A stretch of DNA of 64,000 nucleotides from Endomychus coccineus (Eukaryota; Arthropoda; Insecta; Coleoptera; Endomychidae). Positions within the stretch are counted from its first letter, which is position 1. Every line of letters begins with the position of its first letter. The stretch is from assembly GCA_958510875.1 (NCBI GenBank), contig OY294068.1, positions 20,068,297 through 20,132,296 of the forward strand, given 5' to 3'. Both the position numbers and the translations under genes were made by a program. Positions 1-12,717 of this stretch are shown here, one piece after another. Under the pieces are notes generated by a model. It was not told the origin of the DNA and did not search any database. It saw only the letters and a list, made by a program, of their open reading frames with translations.

Positions 1-240
1 AAGATTTAAAATTATTGCCATCACTCCTTGCCGATTTCAATCCCTCAAAACCCCCTATAACCACCCCCTAAAAAAATATGAATAGTATGAATAATATGAC
101 CAATTTTATAATAAATTAGTCAATTATTAAGATTCTGGCGAGTTTAAAATCGGAACGCCCGTTTTTTTTTTGGAGGGTGGTCCCATGGGTTTTTGGGGAG
201 TTGAAATAGGCAAGGAGTGATGGCAATAATTTTATATCTT
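1..240. mobile_element. Short palindromic MITE
   Basis: The first ~77 bases match the reverse complement of the last ~77 bases up to position 240. Both ends read inward as AAGAT-TAAAATTATTGCCATC and continue through a shared CACTCCTTGCC block. The centre is AT-rich and has no reading frame. This is the structure of a non-autonomous inverted-repeat element. The family is not recognised. Because the window starts at the repeat edge, a target duplication cannot be checked. Confidence 0.75.
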
Positions 241-1454
241 TATTTGACCTCCAATAAAGTTATTTAACATGGTGCCATCATGTTACCTTGTAACCCGCAA
301 GTTTTATCCACAAAATGAAAAAGAGAAACATTTTTGGTCCAAATAATGGCCAATTACTCGGAAATGGACCGATAACTTTTGATGGCATAGGGTATGTTAA
401 CAATTTCCAATACCAATGAACATTTTCCACCAGGTTTGGGGGGTTAACTTGCTGTCCATTTTCGGGTCAATTATAACTGGTTGGCCTTATAAACGGACAC
501 CATAAAAAATTATGGCACATGGTGGAAGTGTATTTGAATGGCATGCTTTTCAAGTAACCGCAACTTGGAAAAGATTAACCTCCAGTCAAAAAAAAAATGC
601 GGATGCTGTGTCTCGAGATCTAGCAGCCGGGGAAAATTCGGTTTGTGAGATGAATTGGTCATTGAACCATCCTCTAACGATTAACCATAGTGCCATCGGG
701 TTAATGTTCAGACCATCAATATCGCTCTGGCTCCTCGACTATAACCCGGACGGTGAATAGACCACTGAACCTGACACAACCTTTGCTATGCTGTGCTAGA
801 CCTGAACGTTACCCAGTGCGGCAAGGAAGCAGTAATAGTCGCTCATCAGGATATATTGTAGCGGTCGTATTGACACATAATTTTAGTTAACAGTTGGAGA
901 ATGTTAGCCGCTTGACAGATATTAAGAAATTATGAACTCGATTCACATTCTCCTGCTAGGCGATCTCTAATGTCCCGAAATATACGTGACTGTTTCCACA
1001 TAAGACAGTCTTCAAGAAAAATATATAAAATAAAAACTACCACTTTTATTACCGTTACAACGGAAACATCTACCTCAAGGTGGAAGTCAGACAATACATT
1101 ACGTTACTTTAGTTGTAACGTGGGAATACAAATATTCTAAACAAGGAGTACATTGATTCTTATCAGGTTGCAACGTTCGAAAGACTTCACTTTAGAATAA
1201 AAATACATATTTTCGTCAATAAGCTGCTTGCGAATTATGGTTTATCTCGTCCTTGGATGCATTTCAGATATATATGTTATCATGACCAATAGCTCATTCG
1301 AAATTGCATCCAAATATTGGCAGGTATCCGGAACACAACGAAATTGCATCTACAAGGCAAATTTCAGTGAAATGATAAAATTTAGCTGGTTTGGACAGTG
1401 CTGCAAAACTTTCTTTTTTGGAAGATTGTATGTCATGTGTATCATGTCCAAGCG
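241..1454. other. No recognisable gene
   Basis: AT-rich sequence. The two longest frames (512-760 and 1228-1464, plus strand) show no family motif, no usable splice context and no repeat partner that I can see. Confidence 0.5.
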
Positions 1455-1640
1455 TCTAATCTAGGTTAGCAGTGTATTTGTAAGTTTAGTTTTGGATGCA
1501 ATAACATAAAGTGAACACATAAGAGAACAAAAATTCACTAGTGGCAGTTATAGGTTAGTAGTTTCTTCGAATTTTATTTTTGGGTGCAATAATATCAACT
1601 TAACCCATAAGAGAACATAATGTTATAAGCCAGTACGTGT
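1455..1640. repeat. Two diverged units of the ~95-bp repeat
   Basis: Two units share the order: TAGGTTAG..., a 'TTTTGGATGCAATAAC' type block, then 'ACACATAAGAGAACA'. They match the four-unit array at 2505-2880. The intervening kilobase contains a pyrimidine-rich tract (about 1695-1742) and the MITE at 2155-2427, so one array may have been split. Confidence 0.6.
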
Positions 1641-2154
1641 TTTTTCTCTTGGTGCTGGCGACTGGGTGGTTTGCGATGATTGATATTGCAAACTTATCCT
1701 TTTTATTCCTTCTCTATCTCTTTCGCTTTCTCTCTTTCTTTCTGTCAATTAGGAAATACTCAAAGCTTCTAATATGTATATAGTGTTATTTCTATTGTGT
1801 ATAGAACAGACTCTTTGTCTCACTACGAACCTATTTTATTTGTTACAAAAGAAATGATTCATTATTACTAACGATAATAATAATTTATTCTGAGAGGATA
1901 CAATAGAACATAATCAATTATATAATCAAATCATAAACGTGAAATTAGATACGAACAAAATGTATAGCATAACGGCTGGGGATACAGATTCATAGAGAAG
2001 GAGATGCCACCTAAGATAGCTTGTGTTGGGGCAATAACCATTCTCGTTTACAATGATATTGATTCAATTCAAGAGTAATTGATAGAATGTAGACGAGTTC
2101 ATGATCGAGAATAATTATGAGTGGTCATTAAAAATTTTCCAGTGCAGCGTTTAG

Positions 2155-2427
2155 CCAAAGAGTTCTATATATAGAGTAGACAAGTAGTGTGTTAAGCATA
2201 GGAAAGCGCTGGTACGTAGTCAGACATTCTGTCCTTCTCGCACATGTTAGTGTGGTCTCACTCGCACGGTCTCCTCTTCTATCACAAAGAGTATAAGAAT
2301 ACAAGAATAGGTATAACGCGCGCACATCGTGCGAGTGAGAGCGCAGTACATGTGCGAGAAGAACAGAATGTCCGTTAAGTTACCAGTAAAAGGCTTAGTT
2401 GTCTACTCTATATATAGAACTCTTTGG
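2155..2427. mobile_element. Palindromic MITE, CAAAGAGTTCTATAT family
   Basis: A 273-bp element whose arms pair over most of their length. The left arm begins CCAAAGAGTTCTATATATAG and the right arm ends with its reverse complement. Internal blocks also pair: TTCTCGCACATG with CATGTGCGAGAA, and CACTCGCACG with CGTGCGAGTG. The same terminal sequence bounds the split element at 19025-21590, so at least two copies of this family are present. There is no coding capacity. Confidence 0.8.
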
Positions 2428-2504
2428 TTTAAGCAGTCGGAACTGTCCATCATAAAATTTTTCAATTTTATTTTTTAAATATTGGAGATCTAATATAATA
2501 TATA

Positions 2505-2880
2505 ATCTCCTAGCGGTTCCTCTAGATTAGTAGGTTATTTGAGGGTTAATTTTTGGTTGCAAAAACGTTAACTGAACATATAAGGCAACATATATTATTC
2601 CCGAGCGACAATTCTAGATTAGTAGGTTCTTTGCAAGTGAATTTTTGGATGTAATAACTGAACACATAAGAGAACGTATATTATCTACAATCGGCTCTTC
2701 TAGATTAGTAGATTATTTGCGGGTTAATTTGTGGACGCAATAACGTTAACTTAACATAAGGGAACATATTTAATCCCCGAGAGGCAATTCTAGGTGAGTA
2801 GGTTCTTTGCAAGTTTATTTTTGGATGTAATAACATTAACTGAACACATAATATTATCTCCAAGTGGCAATTGTGTGATA
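2505..2880. repeat. Tandem array, ~95-bp unit, about four copies
   Basis: Four consecutive diverged units. Each has CTAGATTAGTAGG (or CTAGGTGAGTAGG), then TTTGCAAGT/GGGTTAATTTTTGGA, then GTAATAAC-TTAACTGAACA, then a CATAAGGGAACATAT-like block and ATTATCTCC/CCCGAG. The spacing is about 90-100 bp. Alternate units resemble each other more closely, which suggests a higher-order ~190-bp period. No coding frame follows the periodicity. Confidence 0.75.
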
Positions 2881-4049
2881 GCAGATGTAAGAGCAAGTAG
2901 GGCAATTTACATGTTTTAGTGTGGTGAAACTTTTCAGACATCAGTCAACATGTGGCAATCTTGCTTCAATTTTATATTTATACATGACCGCCCCATTACA
3001 AGTGACTATTGTCTGGCAATTTAGTTATGACCTTTTCTGGTTCAGGCATAAAACCTTTCTCGGGGATGCAATTTCGGATTGGGCGACAAATTGCGGGAAA
3101 GCTGAAGAATGTTATCCATAATGTCCTAAAGTATGAACTTACCTACCATAAAAAACAACTGAAATTGGACATCAATGTAATTTAATACCATAGACTCACT
3201 ACTGGATCTAAAGAAGAATTCTACGTCAAAGCTAGTTCCTTGATGTGGAATCGACCAAAACGTCACGAATATTATGTCTCCGTCGTACGCACAAACTATC
3301 AAACCACATTAATCATAAACAGTTTATGACATAAACCCATGAATAAACTGACTAATGCGAAAAATTAGACTTAATTGTAATGCGAAGTTATCTGACTAAT
3401 GGAAATTCATTTCTAATTCCTGTAAAACTTGTTAATACTGGTTCAATCGCTGTCAATTGATATTAATCAGTTATGAATTATCGTAAAATTGATATCGATT
3501 TAACTTGAAATACGATGATCCACTATTTAAAAGCATGTTACGCAACACGAAGTCATAGGATTTATTGATGACAAACAAGTATCAGATAAAATCCTGCAAT
3601 CATTTGTATCAACTCAATATAATTATTGGCGATACTTATGAATCGTATAGTAACCTTCAATTTTTCCAAAAAGACTACTCAATGGGATTATTAATAGAAA
3701 TCAATCTACTGTATAAATGGGAATGACATTTAGAAACCTACGAATTTCTTAAGATGATCCTCATTTCCAACAAAATGAAATAATTCATTACTTATGTAAG
3801 GATTAATAAGGATTAAACATTTTACGGATCATGGTTGTTGGAAATATTCCGGAATAGCCACATGTTCGCTTGATCTCAAATCGTCGGCTTTCAATCTCAG
3901 GGGTGTATAAAAAAAATAGAGAAATAATCGCATATTATTTATATTATGTGACCTACCAACATTGTGGTAAAAGGACCAACATATTTCAAAACTTCCACGA
4001 ATGGATTTTTTGACTTTTTAACAAACTGTTGGTCGGTTGTGTTCTAGTG
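2881..4049. other. No recognisable gene
   Basis: AT-rich sequence with only short frames (2705-2941 minus, 2921-3121 plus). No domain, splice set or repeat relation was seen. Confidence 0.5.
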
Positions 4050-4360
4050 CAAGGTGAAAAGTCTCTGAAAAATGAAACAGATGGCGCCGCGCCACAATCG
4101 AAAATCCCATGTGAAAATTGTGATGTACCATCTTTAACTAGAACGCATTAAAATTTTCAGACTGATATCTCATTCAGCTCTGTTTTGACACCCATCGAAA
4201 GCAAGCAAGCTACAAGATTTTTGTAAACATGGAAAAAAGTGAATTTCGCGTCTTGACTAAACATTATTTCTTGGGGGGAAAAAATATTACGCAAACCAAT
4301 GCATCGCTTGTTAAACATCAAGACGACTCCTCTCCATCGATTGGAGTACCAGATTTTAGC
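4050..4360 (+). pseudogene. mariner transposase, 5' fragment
   Basis: The fragment starts with the mariner terminal repeat CAAGGTGAAAAGTC. The untranslated leader resembles the end of the element at 23584-25404 (shared CAGATGGCG and ACAATCGAAAAT blocks). A transposase start at 4229 reads MEKSEFRVLTKHYF, the usual N-terminus of this mariner group, and continues into LVKHQDDSSPSIG before homology stops near 4355. Everything downstream, including all catalytic residues, is missing. It is a dead 5' stub in the orientation opposite to the other three mariner copies. Confidence 0.8.
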
Positions 4361-4399
4361 CAAATATCTGTAGCTGCACAGAGCTACAGTAAAATTCCG

Positions 4400-4546
4400 T
4401 TAAAAAAAAATTAAATTCAACGCGCCCTGTATCTCCGAAACGAAAGAAGACAGGACCATAAGTTTATATGAAAAAATCTGATTATTTTTCTAAAGTCTAC
4501 CGTCCCCTGCATTTACGGGAGGTCTTTCTGGAACATCCTGTATAAC
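4400..4546. mobile_element. Possible Tc1/mariner-type MITE end
   Basis: The block ends GGAACATCCTG followed by TA, the usual look of a terminal repeat plus TA target for this superfamily. Inside are short G/C-richer blocks (CGCGCCCTGTATCTCCG and a CTACCGTCCCCTGC stretch). No partner repeat was found at the other end, so this is a tentative fragment. Confidence 0.3.
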
Positions 4547-5474
4547 TACTTCTGAGGCTGAAGAGAAACGAATTACATTGTGAAGCGAAGAATGCAGATA
4601 GGTTCGTTGGGGCGCAGTTGAGCGCAATTTGAATTTTTTTATATCCATGAGTCCATACATACGATGAGACCGCTCCAAAGAGCGTATGCCCTGATTCTGA
4701 ATCCCCTCTTTTTTGTCATCCGATTTTGAAACTACGAAATTGATTGAGACCGCAAGAGTGAGAGGATAATGTATCGGATATTATTTGAATAATCATCTAT
4801 TGAATTTCGATTCAAGTTTATCAGTAAGTCCCAAAATCGAAATAAAATATATAGCAGTCGATCTATTGGCATACTTCTTAGTGGTTGACCCGTGCTGTGC
4901 ATTTTTGTGTCAACGACCTTCAAACATAAATAAATAAAAATAGAAACAGTAAACATGATAGCACATTCTTGAGTGAAGGACGCTGTATTCTAAAATCTTA
5001 ATGAGTTATCTATGATAAATAACGCGAAGGACATAATTATATTTCTTCCCTTTAGGCTATAAATATATATATATATAGATTTAGATTATAATCGTTTGAT
5101 ACATTAATAAATACAATGTATGCCAATATTTCCTCAACAGTTAAAATTAGAGCATAACAAATTTATGTAGCCCAATAAAATCAGTCCTTGACCATCTGGC
5201 CATGCAATCTTATTATCGATTTTATTTTCCATCTCAATGTCATATCAATACGGTATATTATGTTAAATAACATAATCGTTAACTTATAATTCCTTCTTCT
5301 TTTATGAATTCACAGTTAAGTAAGTTTTTAAAGAATTTGAGTGAGAAAATAACAATTTCAATTCGATATTCTATGAAGGATTTACGTAGTTGCCTTGTTT
5401 TAAGTTTATTGTGGATTGTGGCAGAATGTTTACTCCTTGTGGAGAAATATATTAAATCTATTATTTTTTCAATT
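4547..5474. other. No recognisable gene
   Basis: AT-rich sequence with an AT dinucleotide microsatellite near 5060-5080. Short frames (4490-4678 and 4732-4956 minus, 5304-5507 plus) carry no recognisable motif. Confidence 0.5.
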
Positions 5475-6200
5475 AGTCAAGGAAATAAAGCCGAAAAGGA
5501 CGAATAAAAAAGCGGCTGAACCGATTTTCACGCTTATTTTAATTTTATAAAATTATAATTATTTTAATCGACTCCAAAAACCCTCTAGATGATTTTGGTT
5601 GCATTTCTGAGCATATTAAAAAACAGTCCCCGGAGATGACCTAGATAATCAGGGTATCCTGACCACCAGGTGACTATTAAGGGTCAATGGTCATGACCGG
5701 CAACCCAAGAAAACCTTCCTAATAAGTTTCACTCCATTGCTGAAGATATTTTCACGAATTTCCTGAAGACGACGTGGGTATCAGGATGCACTGTCTCCAT
5801 GCCCATCGCTGCTCCAATCCGAATTCAGAATCGTGATCAGCGACCACACAAACACCCCGAGTAAGAAATTCTGGCCATTTTCGGCTTTATGTGGCCACTT
5901 TTTTCACATTGTATTTTAGCTCCTGAAAGTATATTCAAAAAGATGCATTTTCCTCTGTAGAAATGCTAAAATGCATGTAACCAAAAAACAGACTGCAAAA
6001 AATCGGTACAGTCGCTTTTTCATTTATTACTTTGGCCCTTTTTCGGCTTCATTTCTTCACATAAATTGACTTTGTATAAATTAACTAGATTAAAATAAGC
6101 ATCAAAATCGGTACAGCCGCTTTTTCATTTATTACTTTCGCCTTTTTTCGGCTTTATTTCTTCACCTAAATTGACTTTGTATCAATTAACTAGTGTTACC
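5475..6200. mobile_element. Foldback-like element with duplicated arm
   Basis: The left segment (about 5478-5550, containing AAGCCGAAAAGGACGAAT and GCGGCTGAACCGATTTT) is the reverse complement of a ~100-bp unit. That unit occurs twice in tandem on the right at about 5999-6100 and 6101-6205, each with AAAATCGGTACAG-CGCTTTTTCATTTATTAC. A block near 5815-5880 (GATCAGCGACC, ACACCCC) resembles the internal repeats of the foldback element at 7922-9095, so the two may be related. No coding frame. Confidence 0.65.
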
Positions 6201-6205
6201 TGAAA

Positions 6206-7205
6206 ACTAATGAGGCATTTTTGTGCAATTTATCAATTATGAAAACACCGAGATATAATTGCAGAAATGCTTTTATCGCGAAATCTTAATAATCCAACGT
6301 ATGATTCCTGATATAAAATATAGAAAAATTGAACAAAATATTCGAAACTACATCATGACATCCAAATTGTTTATCTAGATAGAAACGAGAAAATTAGATT
6401 GTCCTTCAGAAGTCGTGGACTTAATAGCAAAGAATATACAGTTTCAGAAAACCAAACTAACAAAGACGAATACTATGGAACAACTATCTTTTTTTTTTCT
6501 ACGCTCCCATCTGATAGATTCTTCATCTAACGCTCATGATTTAATAACAAATAGTGGACAATTTCATAAGTCGAACGGTAAAGTTCTTTTCACGAAAAAT
6601 GGTTGGACTTGATGACTGCAGTCTACTATCGGCCATAAATGCCTTGATCATACTAATATTAGTTGAGAACTCCGGACTGAATAATTAATAGGTATAAAGA
6701 CATAGCAGGTAACGAGTATGATTACTTGTTTACTTGTTGCCCTTCGAATTCTTCTCAAATTACGTACAATAAATACGTAATTATCTAAAGTCAGGCCATT
6801 TTCAACCCTGTTGTTGATTGCCAACATGTTGCAAAGACAACTTTTACTGCAATTATAAGTCAAAACCATTTTTCGTGAAAAGAACACGGGAACACGTCTT
6901 CAATAGTGCAAGTACCGTATGATAATATATTTCATACGAACAACTTCTTCAGTAGCTCTTAATAACTGACTCCGCCAGAATCAGAAAGAGATAACTGATG
7001 GATAAAGTGCTCTTTGACATATGCAAAGCAGCTGCGAAAACAACATTATCAATCAATAGACTTAGCTTTGTTCAATGGAACACTAAATTGTTCAGTCACT
7101 TGCTCACATGAAGTTACCAAGAAGAAAAAGAGTACACAGGCAGTGTAGATCCATATGACTGGATGTTATGAAAATGGTACAGCAATTCATGGTAAAAAAT
7201 GACTT
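6206..7205. other. No recognisable gene
   Basis: Unique-looking AT-rich sequence. The longest frame (6648-6887 minus) has no motif that I recognise. Confidence 0.5.
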
Positions 7206-9220
7206 AATAATGATTCTTGACCTAGGTATGAATCATATATAAATTCTAAATATGTCACGGTAACACATATTCTTATTATTTTCATCTTCAAGCACGTTTC
7301 AGTTTCACGACCATCTTCAGAAGACGTTTTATGTGATGCGCATAAGCCTACTAACTGTGTAGGTAAATATTTTTTTTAATTTAAAACCTTCAATACCTAA
7401 AGATAAACAAACCCCCCCCCCTCCAGGATATAAACTACATTGTTTAGACTGCGATGGGACAGGAATCTCTAAACAAGTTATAAAAAAGAATGTGGGATCA
7501 TAAGTGTATTACTAGCAACCAAAACTGCCACCGCTCTTGCTAAACATTTTTTTGATTATAATCATCAATTCTATTACAAAAATAATAATATTTTAACTGA
7601 AGAAACCAATTATTTTTAAAAACTGTCCTGGAGATAATTCACATAGAACGTGTAAAAATCTGTAAATCATAGAACAGACATTAATCATTAAGTCAGATTT
7701 ATACTTATTTAAGTAATTAAAACCCATGAAAATTTCTAAATGTGTCTTTATAATGTTAAAAGTATATTTTAGATAGTAAGCTGAAATAGAAATATTTCTA
7801 ATAAAGTCTGACAACCGTTTCCTTTAACCTCATACAAATTTAGTATCTGGTTCGGAAGTGGATACTTGAGCGTATTATAGTTTGGTTTCAGTCTTATTCA
7901 AACATTGTGTGAGATGACATATGGTCCAGGCAACGGACCGGAAAATTGAAAAAAAATATATAGTAAGCTAGAATTCCAAATTTTTTTTTGCAATTTGTTC
8001 CTAATACCCCATAAATCATTCATGACTATCAAGACCGCGGGGGTCGACCTTTCTACCCCACCAAAACGGGGTTTCAACCCCTCAGAGGAGCATTCTTATA
8101 AAAACAATCCAAAAGTTTAGAAAATTAATGAATTAAGAGCCGAAAATGACCCCTAGTATGTTTTTTGGGTCACTGATTACGATCCCGCAGTTAGTTTTCT
8201 CGGAAAACTCCCTCCAGATAGGAAATTTGGAAAATATATATATAGGTAATATATAATTTATAATTTTGTTGCAAAAATGACCTCTAGTAGGTTTTTTGGG
8301 TCATTGATCACGAATCCACTGTTATTTTTCCCAAAAAACTCTCTCCAAATAGAAAATTCGGGAAATTTGAGATTTTCCTGAGACGGTTATGAATAATGAA
8401 GTATAATTTTGTTGTAAAAATGACATATAGTAGGTATTTTGGGTCGCTGATCACGATTCCGCTGTTATTTTTCCCAAAAACTCTCTCCAGATGGAAAATT
8501 CGGGAAATTTGAGGTTATGAATAATAAAGTATAACTTTAATACAAAAATGACCCCCAGTTGGTTTTATGGCTCGTTGATCAAGATTCCGCTGTGATTTTT
8601 CCTAAAAAAACTCTCTCCAGATGGACAATCCCTAATTTAACATCTGAAGGGAGTTTTCCGAGAAAACTAACAGCGGAATCGTGATCAGCGACCCAAACAC
8701 ATACTAGGGGTCATTTTCGGCTCCTAATTCATTAATTTTCTAAACTTTTGAATTGTTTTTAAAAGAATGCTCCTCTGAGGGGTTGAAACCCCGTTTTGGG
8801 CAGGTAGAAAGGTCGACCCCCGTGGTCTTGATAGTCATGAATGATCTATGGGGTATTAGGAACAAAATGCAAAAAAAAAAATTGGGATTCTAGCTTACTA
8901 TATATATTTTTTTAATTTTCCGGTTCGTTGCCTGGACTAGAACATCTCATACAATGTTTGAATAAAACTGAAACCAAACTATAATACGCTCAAGTATCTC
9001 TGGAGTGTTAGGAACAAAATGCAAAAAAAATTTGAAATTCTAGCTTACTATATTTTTTTTATTATGGCCTTTTTCCCGGCTTATTGCCTGGACTATTCGA
9101 TTATTAGAAGTAGATTGCTATGGAGTGGCTTCTTGATACATATTCATATACTTACATTGATGTGTTACAATTTCGATCACTCGTGTTTCTGTTCGTTCCA
9201 GCAAGGTGAGCATTGCTTAG
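7206..9220 (+). pseudogene. Penelope-like element copy A (3' half, interrupted)
   Basis: Left part 7206-7921 and right part 9096-about 9215 align in order with 33240-34310. Both copies open with AATAATGATTCTTGACC. Both carry a Penelope endonuclease-type segment, here near 7330-7480 (AHKPTNCVGKYF, then YKLHCLDCDGT). Both then share a run ending in a GTGGATACTTGAGCG block and CACTCGTGTTTCTGTTCGTT. The frame is broken many times. The foldback element at 7922-9095 sits exactly where the two halves join. A CTTCAGAAGACG block at 7313 resembles conserved PLE end sequences. No intact reverse transcriptase is present. Confidence 0.65.
7922..9095. mobile_element. Foldback element with internal tandem repeats
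   Basis: The left edge starts TGGTCCAGGCAACGGACCGG and the right edge ends TTGCCTGGACTA. The left ~240 bp (to about 8160) is mirrored at 8690-8940, including the GGGGTCGACCTTTCTACC and AGGAGCATTC blocks. The middle (about 8136-8640) holds four ~125-bp tandem units with CTCTCTCCAGATGGAAAAT and GGTCACTGATCACGAT-type cores. The right end exists twice (8843-8940 and 9003-9095), with ~60 bp of flanking PLE sequence also inverted and duplicated between them. The element has therefore been rearranged after insertion. No coding frame. Confidence 0.75.
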
Positions 9221-10618
9221 ACATTGATACGTCTTCTGATGATAATGGTGGGACCAAAACATACGTAAAGACGAAAATAATAAGCATATAAGATAGTGTG
9301 ATCTATTTCCCGAGAATTTATATATAGATAAAAAATGACGATTGGTGCATGGAGCACATGAATGTTTTTGATGCCTATTAAATACTTTATGAGGATAGTG
9401 CAACCACATAACATTTTACCGCGGGTTAAGACGAATAGATTTTTGTTGACTGTGAGACAAAACCCGAACGGCATGTAATAGATGCAATACTCTGAATTCT
9501 TTACTTATTTTGTTTCTTCTGTGATTTTTCTTATTTCTAGTATTTTGGTGATATATTTCACTGTATTAACCTCTTACATTTTTTAGTTTGGATGCACAAT
9601 ATGTGAAAAGATCTGCTTTTCCCAACATAATTCCCAACTGACAGACTTTGAAAGAAGGAAATGTGTTGCTTCACTTATATGTTATGGGGCACTACGATTG
9701 AATTGGGAAATAATATATTTTATTTATTATGATGATGAATGTTATAAATTAGCTTAAATGGTCCGGATAAGCCCTTCCCTTATATCAGAATGCTTTCAAG
9801 ATATAAGTGGAGAATAAATTATCGATACAGTATAATGAATTGAGAGGCAAAATATACGTTTATACGTGATGGATCGCTTGAATTGCGTAATTTAATTACC
9901 ATGATCACCTTTAATTCCCTTTAAAATTAAACGTTGGCATAAAACAAAACAATTACAAACAAAATAACACTGCCACTCCTGTTATATGGTCGTATATCGC
10001 AAATGAGCCCACGTTCGTTTCTTATAAATGACAACAGACGAAAAATTCACTAACCAACATGAGTATCCGTTCCCCGGATATATCGGCGAATAATTAATCG
10101 GGGAAGATCCCGCGGATGCTTCCGACCGCTAAGCACAAACACACTTTTAATCGCGATTGCATAAAAGATTACGTGCTGCACTTTATACAGTTTCACTAAT
10201 ACTGAGGTACCAAGGCAAAAGTGAAATTTCTCACCCAGCGTGGTTGTATATCTATCTATATTTATAAGCAATGCGGTCGCGAGACTTTGTCCGCAAGACT
10301 GTGACTAAACCAGACCGTCTGTCTTTCAATTCTTTCAATTCATACATACGGTGGTCTTATCGCAATATACTATTTCCTTCTATTATGTAGACCGATGAAG
10401 TTCATGACCTTTGCAAAAGCCTTTTTATCAGACAATGTGGTACTTACAAATAAAGTTTCATGCGTCATTATGTTAATTGCTTGTGAATTGTACAAAATAC
10501 AATGATGAACAATAATTAAGAAGGAAATCAAAGTCATTATGTTCGCCTCATATTGCATTTTTACGTTAAGAATGATGTGATAACCAACTCATTTCAACAA
10601 TTTACTTAAGTACTAGGA
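9221..10618. other. No recognisable gene
   Basis: AT-rich sequence. Frames at 9152-9474 overlap one another on opposite strands without family features. A slightly G/C-richer patch near 10060-10145 has no clear frame. Confidence 0.5.
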
Positions 10619-11735
10619 CAAGGTGAAAAGTTCAAGAAATGATTTATTTGGTCAAAACTTATTTTATTTCTCAACCTAATCTCCTTGTAACCCGATGCAC
10701 TTCATCCCAAGTTTTTCGATCCTTTCCAAATAATAATCCTTCAAAATAGGCGTTTCTTTCAGCGATGACCTCATCGTTGGAGCCAAATCTCTTTCCGTCG
10801 AGCCATTTCTTCAAGTTTAGAAATAGATAAAAATCGCAGGGGGCAAATCGGGAGAATACGGCGGATGAAGAACCAATTCGTAGCACAATTCATGCAATTT
10901 TGCCATTGCCTCTGCGGAACTATGCGCTGGTGCGTCGCCTTGGTGGTACAGCACTTTTTTCTTTGCCAATTGATCAAACAGTTCTGCATAATATACGCCG
11001 GTGATCATTTTACTCTTGTCAAAGTAATCGATATGGACGATACCGTGCGCATCCCAAAAAATTGTCCCTATGACTTTCTTGGCAGATAAATCCACTTTGT
11101 ATTTTTTCGGCTTCTATTCGCCACTGTTTCAACTGTTCTTTGGCATCTGGTATGTTGTGATGGATCCATGTTTCGTCCACTGTTACGAAACAGGACAAAA
11201 AGTCCTTCTTACGCGCTTGAACACCGCCAAACACTCCTCTGAAGTTGTCACAGTGTCGCGCTTCTTGTCAACAGAGAGCAAATGCGGCACCCATCTGGCA
11301 GATAGCTTTCTCATATTCGAAAATGTATGATGCAAAATGTTCCTACCCGTTTGGTTGTTATGCCCATAGCCTCAGCAATCTGGTGCACTTTTTATCGACG
11401 ATTTCTGGCGTTGTAACCTCAATTGGACGAACAGACCGTTGTGCTTTTTGGTCAAACTACCACAACGAAAATCAGTAAGCCACTTATGAATCGTTCCAAT
11501 CGATAGAGACAACTTCCCATAATGTTTAACAAGCAACGCTTTGGTTTGCTTAATGTTTTTTCCACGCAAGAAAAACTTTTAATCAAGGCGCGAAATTCAC
11601 TTTTTTCCATGTTTACAAAAATCTTCGAGGTTGCTTGCTTTCGATGGGTGTTAAAACATAACTGAATTCAGAAACGCTTCTTGGAAAAGTCCGATTGTTT
11701 CACGACCACAACCATTTCCTTTGCCATATTATAAA
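10619..11735 (-). pseudogene. mariner transposase (DD34D type), inactivated
   Basis: The low-coordinate end is the mariner terminus CAAGGTGAAAAGTTC. The transposase starts at 11610 (MEKSEFR) and runs down to about 10671 with frameshifts. Visible blocks in order are: helix-turn-helix region KALLVKHYGKLSLSIGTIHK; first catalytic segment VTVDETWIHHN with its Asp; AKKVIGTIFWDAHGIVHIDY; second segment KVLYHQGDAPAHS, where the usual HQDNAPAH is altered so the catalytic Asp is shifted; and HPPYSPDL followed by FAPCDFYLF in another frame. The matching terminal repeat on the 11.7-kb side is not recognisable. It is a nearly full-length but dead copy of the mariner group also seen at 4050, 23584 and 62757. 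Confidence 0.9.
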
Positions 11736-12717
11736 AGGTGTACTCTACCATAATGTGAGAGAAAAATTTTGAAAATACTAGTGTTATTGGATGCTAATGA
11801 TCGAAATCACTAAATTTTGTAAATAAAGCTGTAGCAAAACTGGAAGATAAGTCAACGTGACAGCTATTGACAGCATAATTTAATTGTCACTCTGAAATTT
11901 CAAAGCTTCCTTTGACTATTTTATTTTGGTGAGTTAATTAATTTATTATTTTAGATAATAGTGCACGACCATTTTCGAATCGGTTTTTCTGGAAAGAATG
12001 CCAACAATTTTCAAGAATACTTTATTGGAGTGGAATTATCAACTTTAGATAAAGGAAAAATGCATTGCAGGTGCCTCGTAGCGCCGCCCCTGGCAAGAAA
12101 TTACGTGCATCGAAGATAGTTAAGCTACTGTATAAAACGAAAACCATCTTTTAGTCTTAATCTTTGAAGCTCCGTTTCTTTATTGAAGCATTTTCTGACA
12201 TACGTTGACATGGACATTTTTTCATATTTTTTCATGTGTACCTTCTGAAGATTTTCAATTTCCGGACATCTTTGTAAATTATACAAAACTATTGAATTAC
12301 AATAACATTGAAATTTGATTCAATTCATAATTAATATTGACCCCAATGACCACCCATTGAATAAGTGCTTCACATCATCCGGTCATTAGAGATCATCGAT
12401 TATCGCCACAATATCCAGGTTAGTCTCAATTCAATTAAAAACGAATTAATTACCAAAGACTGATTCATTGATTCGATTTGGAAAATCAGTCAAAAAGTAA
12501 CAGACTGTGTCCTAGTCTATGGTAAAGAAAAAATGTCTTTACTTATTGTATCAAATAATTCGCTTATTGCACAACCACATCAAAATAATAAATATCGCTT
12601 CACTGCTTATACACGATTTAGTTCGTTTTATATCGCACATTAATCAATGTCACAAAATTATTCACTAATGTTTTTTCCACGCAAGAAATAATGTTTAATC
12701 ATTAATTTAGGAAGATA
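11736..12717. other. No recognisable gene
   Basis: AT-rich spacer. No frame above background and no inverted repeat was noticed. Confidence 0.45.
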
